Source: Oscillospiraceae bacterium (lineage in GTDB: Bacteria > Bacillota > Clostridia > Oscillospirales > Ruminococcaceae). From it: a stretch of 6,449 nt of DNA. Shown here piece by piece: positions 6,092 to 6,449 of the stretch (position 1 is its first letter; the number at the start of each line of letters is the position of its first letter). Below the pieces are notes generated by a model. That model was given only the letters and a program-made list of their open reading frames with translations, was not told where the DNA came from and did not search any database. Position numbers and translations under genes: made by a program. Location: assembly GCA_017440425.1 (NCBI GenBank), contig JAFSHJ010000204.1, positions 1 to 6,449 on the forward strand, given 5' to 3'.

Positions 6092-6449
6092 ATGACAGAA
6101 ACGGTTTTGCCAAACAGAGGCTACAAGGTGATGGATGTGCACACCCACATCTTCCCCGAGTCCATAGCATATAAAGCAACAGTAAACACCGGGAATTTTT
6201 ATGGTGTAAAAATGAGCCGTGTTGGCGGTGTTCAGCAGCTTATCAACGAGATAACCGAGGCGGGGATATCCAAGGTGCTTGTTTTTTCCGCGGCAACCAC
6301 CCCAAAGCAGGTTGAACACATCAACGATTACATAAAGAATTCCTGCCAAAGCTGCGATAGGTTCATCGGCTTCGGTACGCTGCACCCGTATATGGAAAAT
6401 GTGGAGCAGGAGGTGGTCCGCTGCAAAGAGCTGGGACTGCGCGGCTTTA
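6092..6449 (+). CDS. Amidohydrolase family protein, N-terminal part (cut by window end)
   Basis: The frame from the ATG at 6092 is open to the right edge, giving 119 residues without a stop. Near the start is VMDVHTHIFP, in which H17 and H19 form the first metal-binding HxH of the amidohydrolase superfamily TIM barrel. Next come LINEITEAGISKVLVFSAATTP and FIGFGTLHPYMENVEQEVVRC, which match the strand-helix rhythm of the amidohydrolase-2 group (the ACMSD-like, TatD-like-in-shape barrels). The C-terminal metal ligands and catalytic Asp lie outside the window, so neither activity nor substrate can be judged. Members include decarboxylases and hydrolases of small carboxylic acids. It begins 18 bases after the DUF3006 stop with no terminator between, so it is probably in the same operon. 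Confidence 0.85.
   Translation, partial: MTETVLPNRGYKVMDVHTHIFPESIAYKATVNTGNFYGVKMSRVGGVQQLINEITEAGISKVLVFSAATTPKQVEHINDYIKNSCQSCDRFIGFGTLHPYMENVEQEVVRCKELGLRGF

Noticed and set aside
5816..6385. 189-codon minus-strand open frame across the DUF3006 and amidohydrolase genes
   Set aside because: It aligns in register with both sense genes, which carry clear family motifs, and its translation shows no domain.

Overview
The window reads as ordinary chromosomal DNA of a Gram-positive anaerobe, most likely a member of Clostridia (an Oscillospirales/Ruminococcus-like genome is my best guess). The reasons are a SpoIIIE/FtsK-type translocase with a clostridial layout, a YgiQ-family radical SAM protein, strong purine-rich Shine-Dalgarno sequences before every gene, and a base composition near one half G+C. 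No similarity search was possible, so the taxonomy is inference.

All genes are on the + strand. Bases 1-56 hold the last 17 codons of an unidentified gene. Bases 124-2835 encode a full-length FtsK/SpoIIIE DNA translocase. A 74-base spacer carries two hairpins. Bases 2910-4892 encode a YgiQ (UPF0313) radical SAM protein. Its 3' end overlaps the start of a membrane-anchored, ComEC-like metallo-beta-lactamase-fold hydrolase (4846-5829). Sixteen bases later comes a 75-residue DUF3006 protein (5846-6073). After another 18 bases begins an amidohydrolase-family gene (6092 onward) that runs off the window's right edge.

The last four genes are tightly packed (overlap, 16 and 18 bases) with no terminator or obvious promoter between them, so they are probably co-transcribed. 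Whether ftsK belongs to the same transcript depends on the hairpins at 2841-2897, which lack a classical terminator U-tract after the large stem. The best-supported functional link is between the ComEC-like hydrolase and the DUF3006 protein, a pairing I recall from other Firmicutes. The other neighbours look like housekeeping genes that share a transcript rather than one pathway.

I found no tRNA, rRNA, CRISPR array, insertion sequence, prophage or clearly new system. The items most worth a second look are the hydrolase/DUF3006 pair, the spacer hairpins, the auxiliary cysteine cluster and basic tail of the YgiQ protein, and the strong avoidance of TTA/CTA/TCA codons, which creates long false antisense reading frames.
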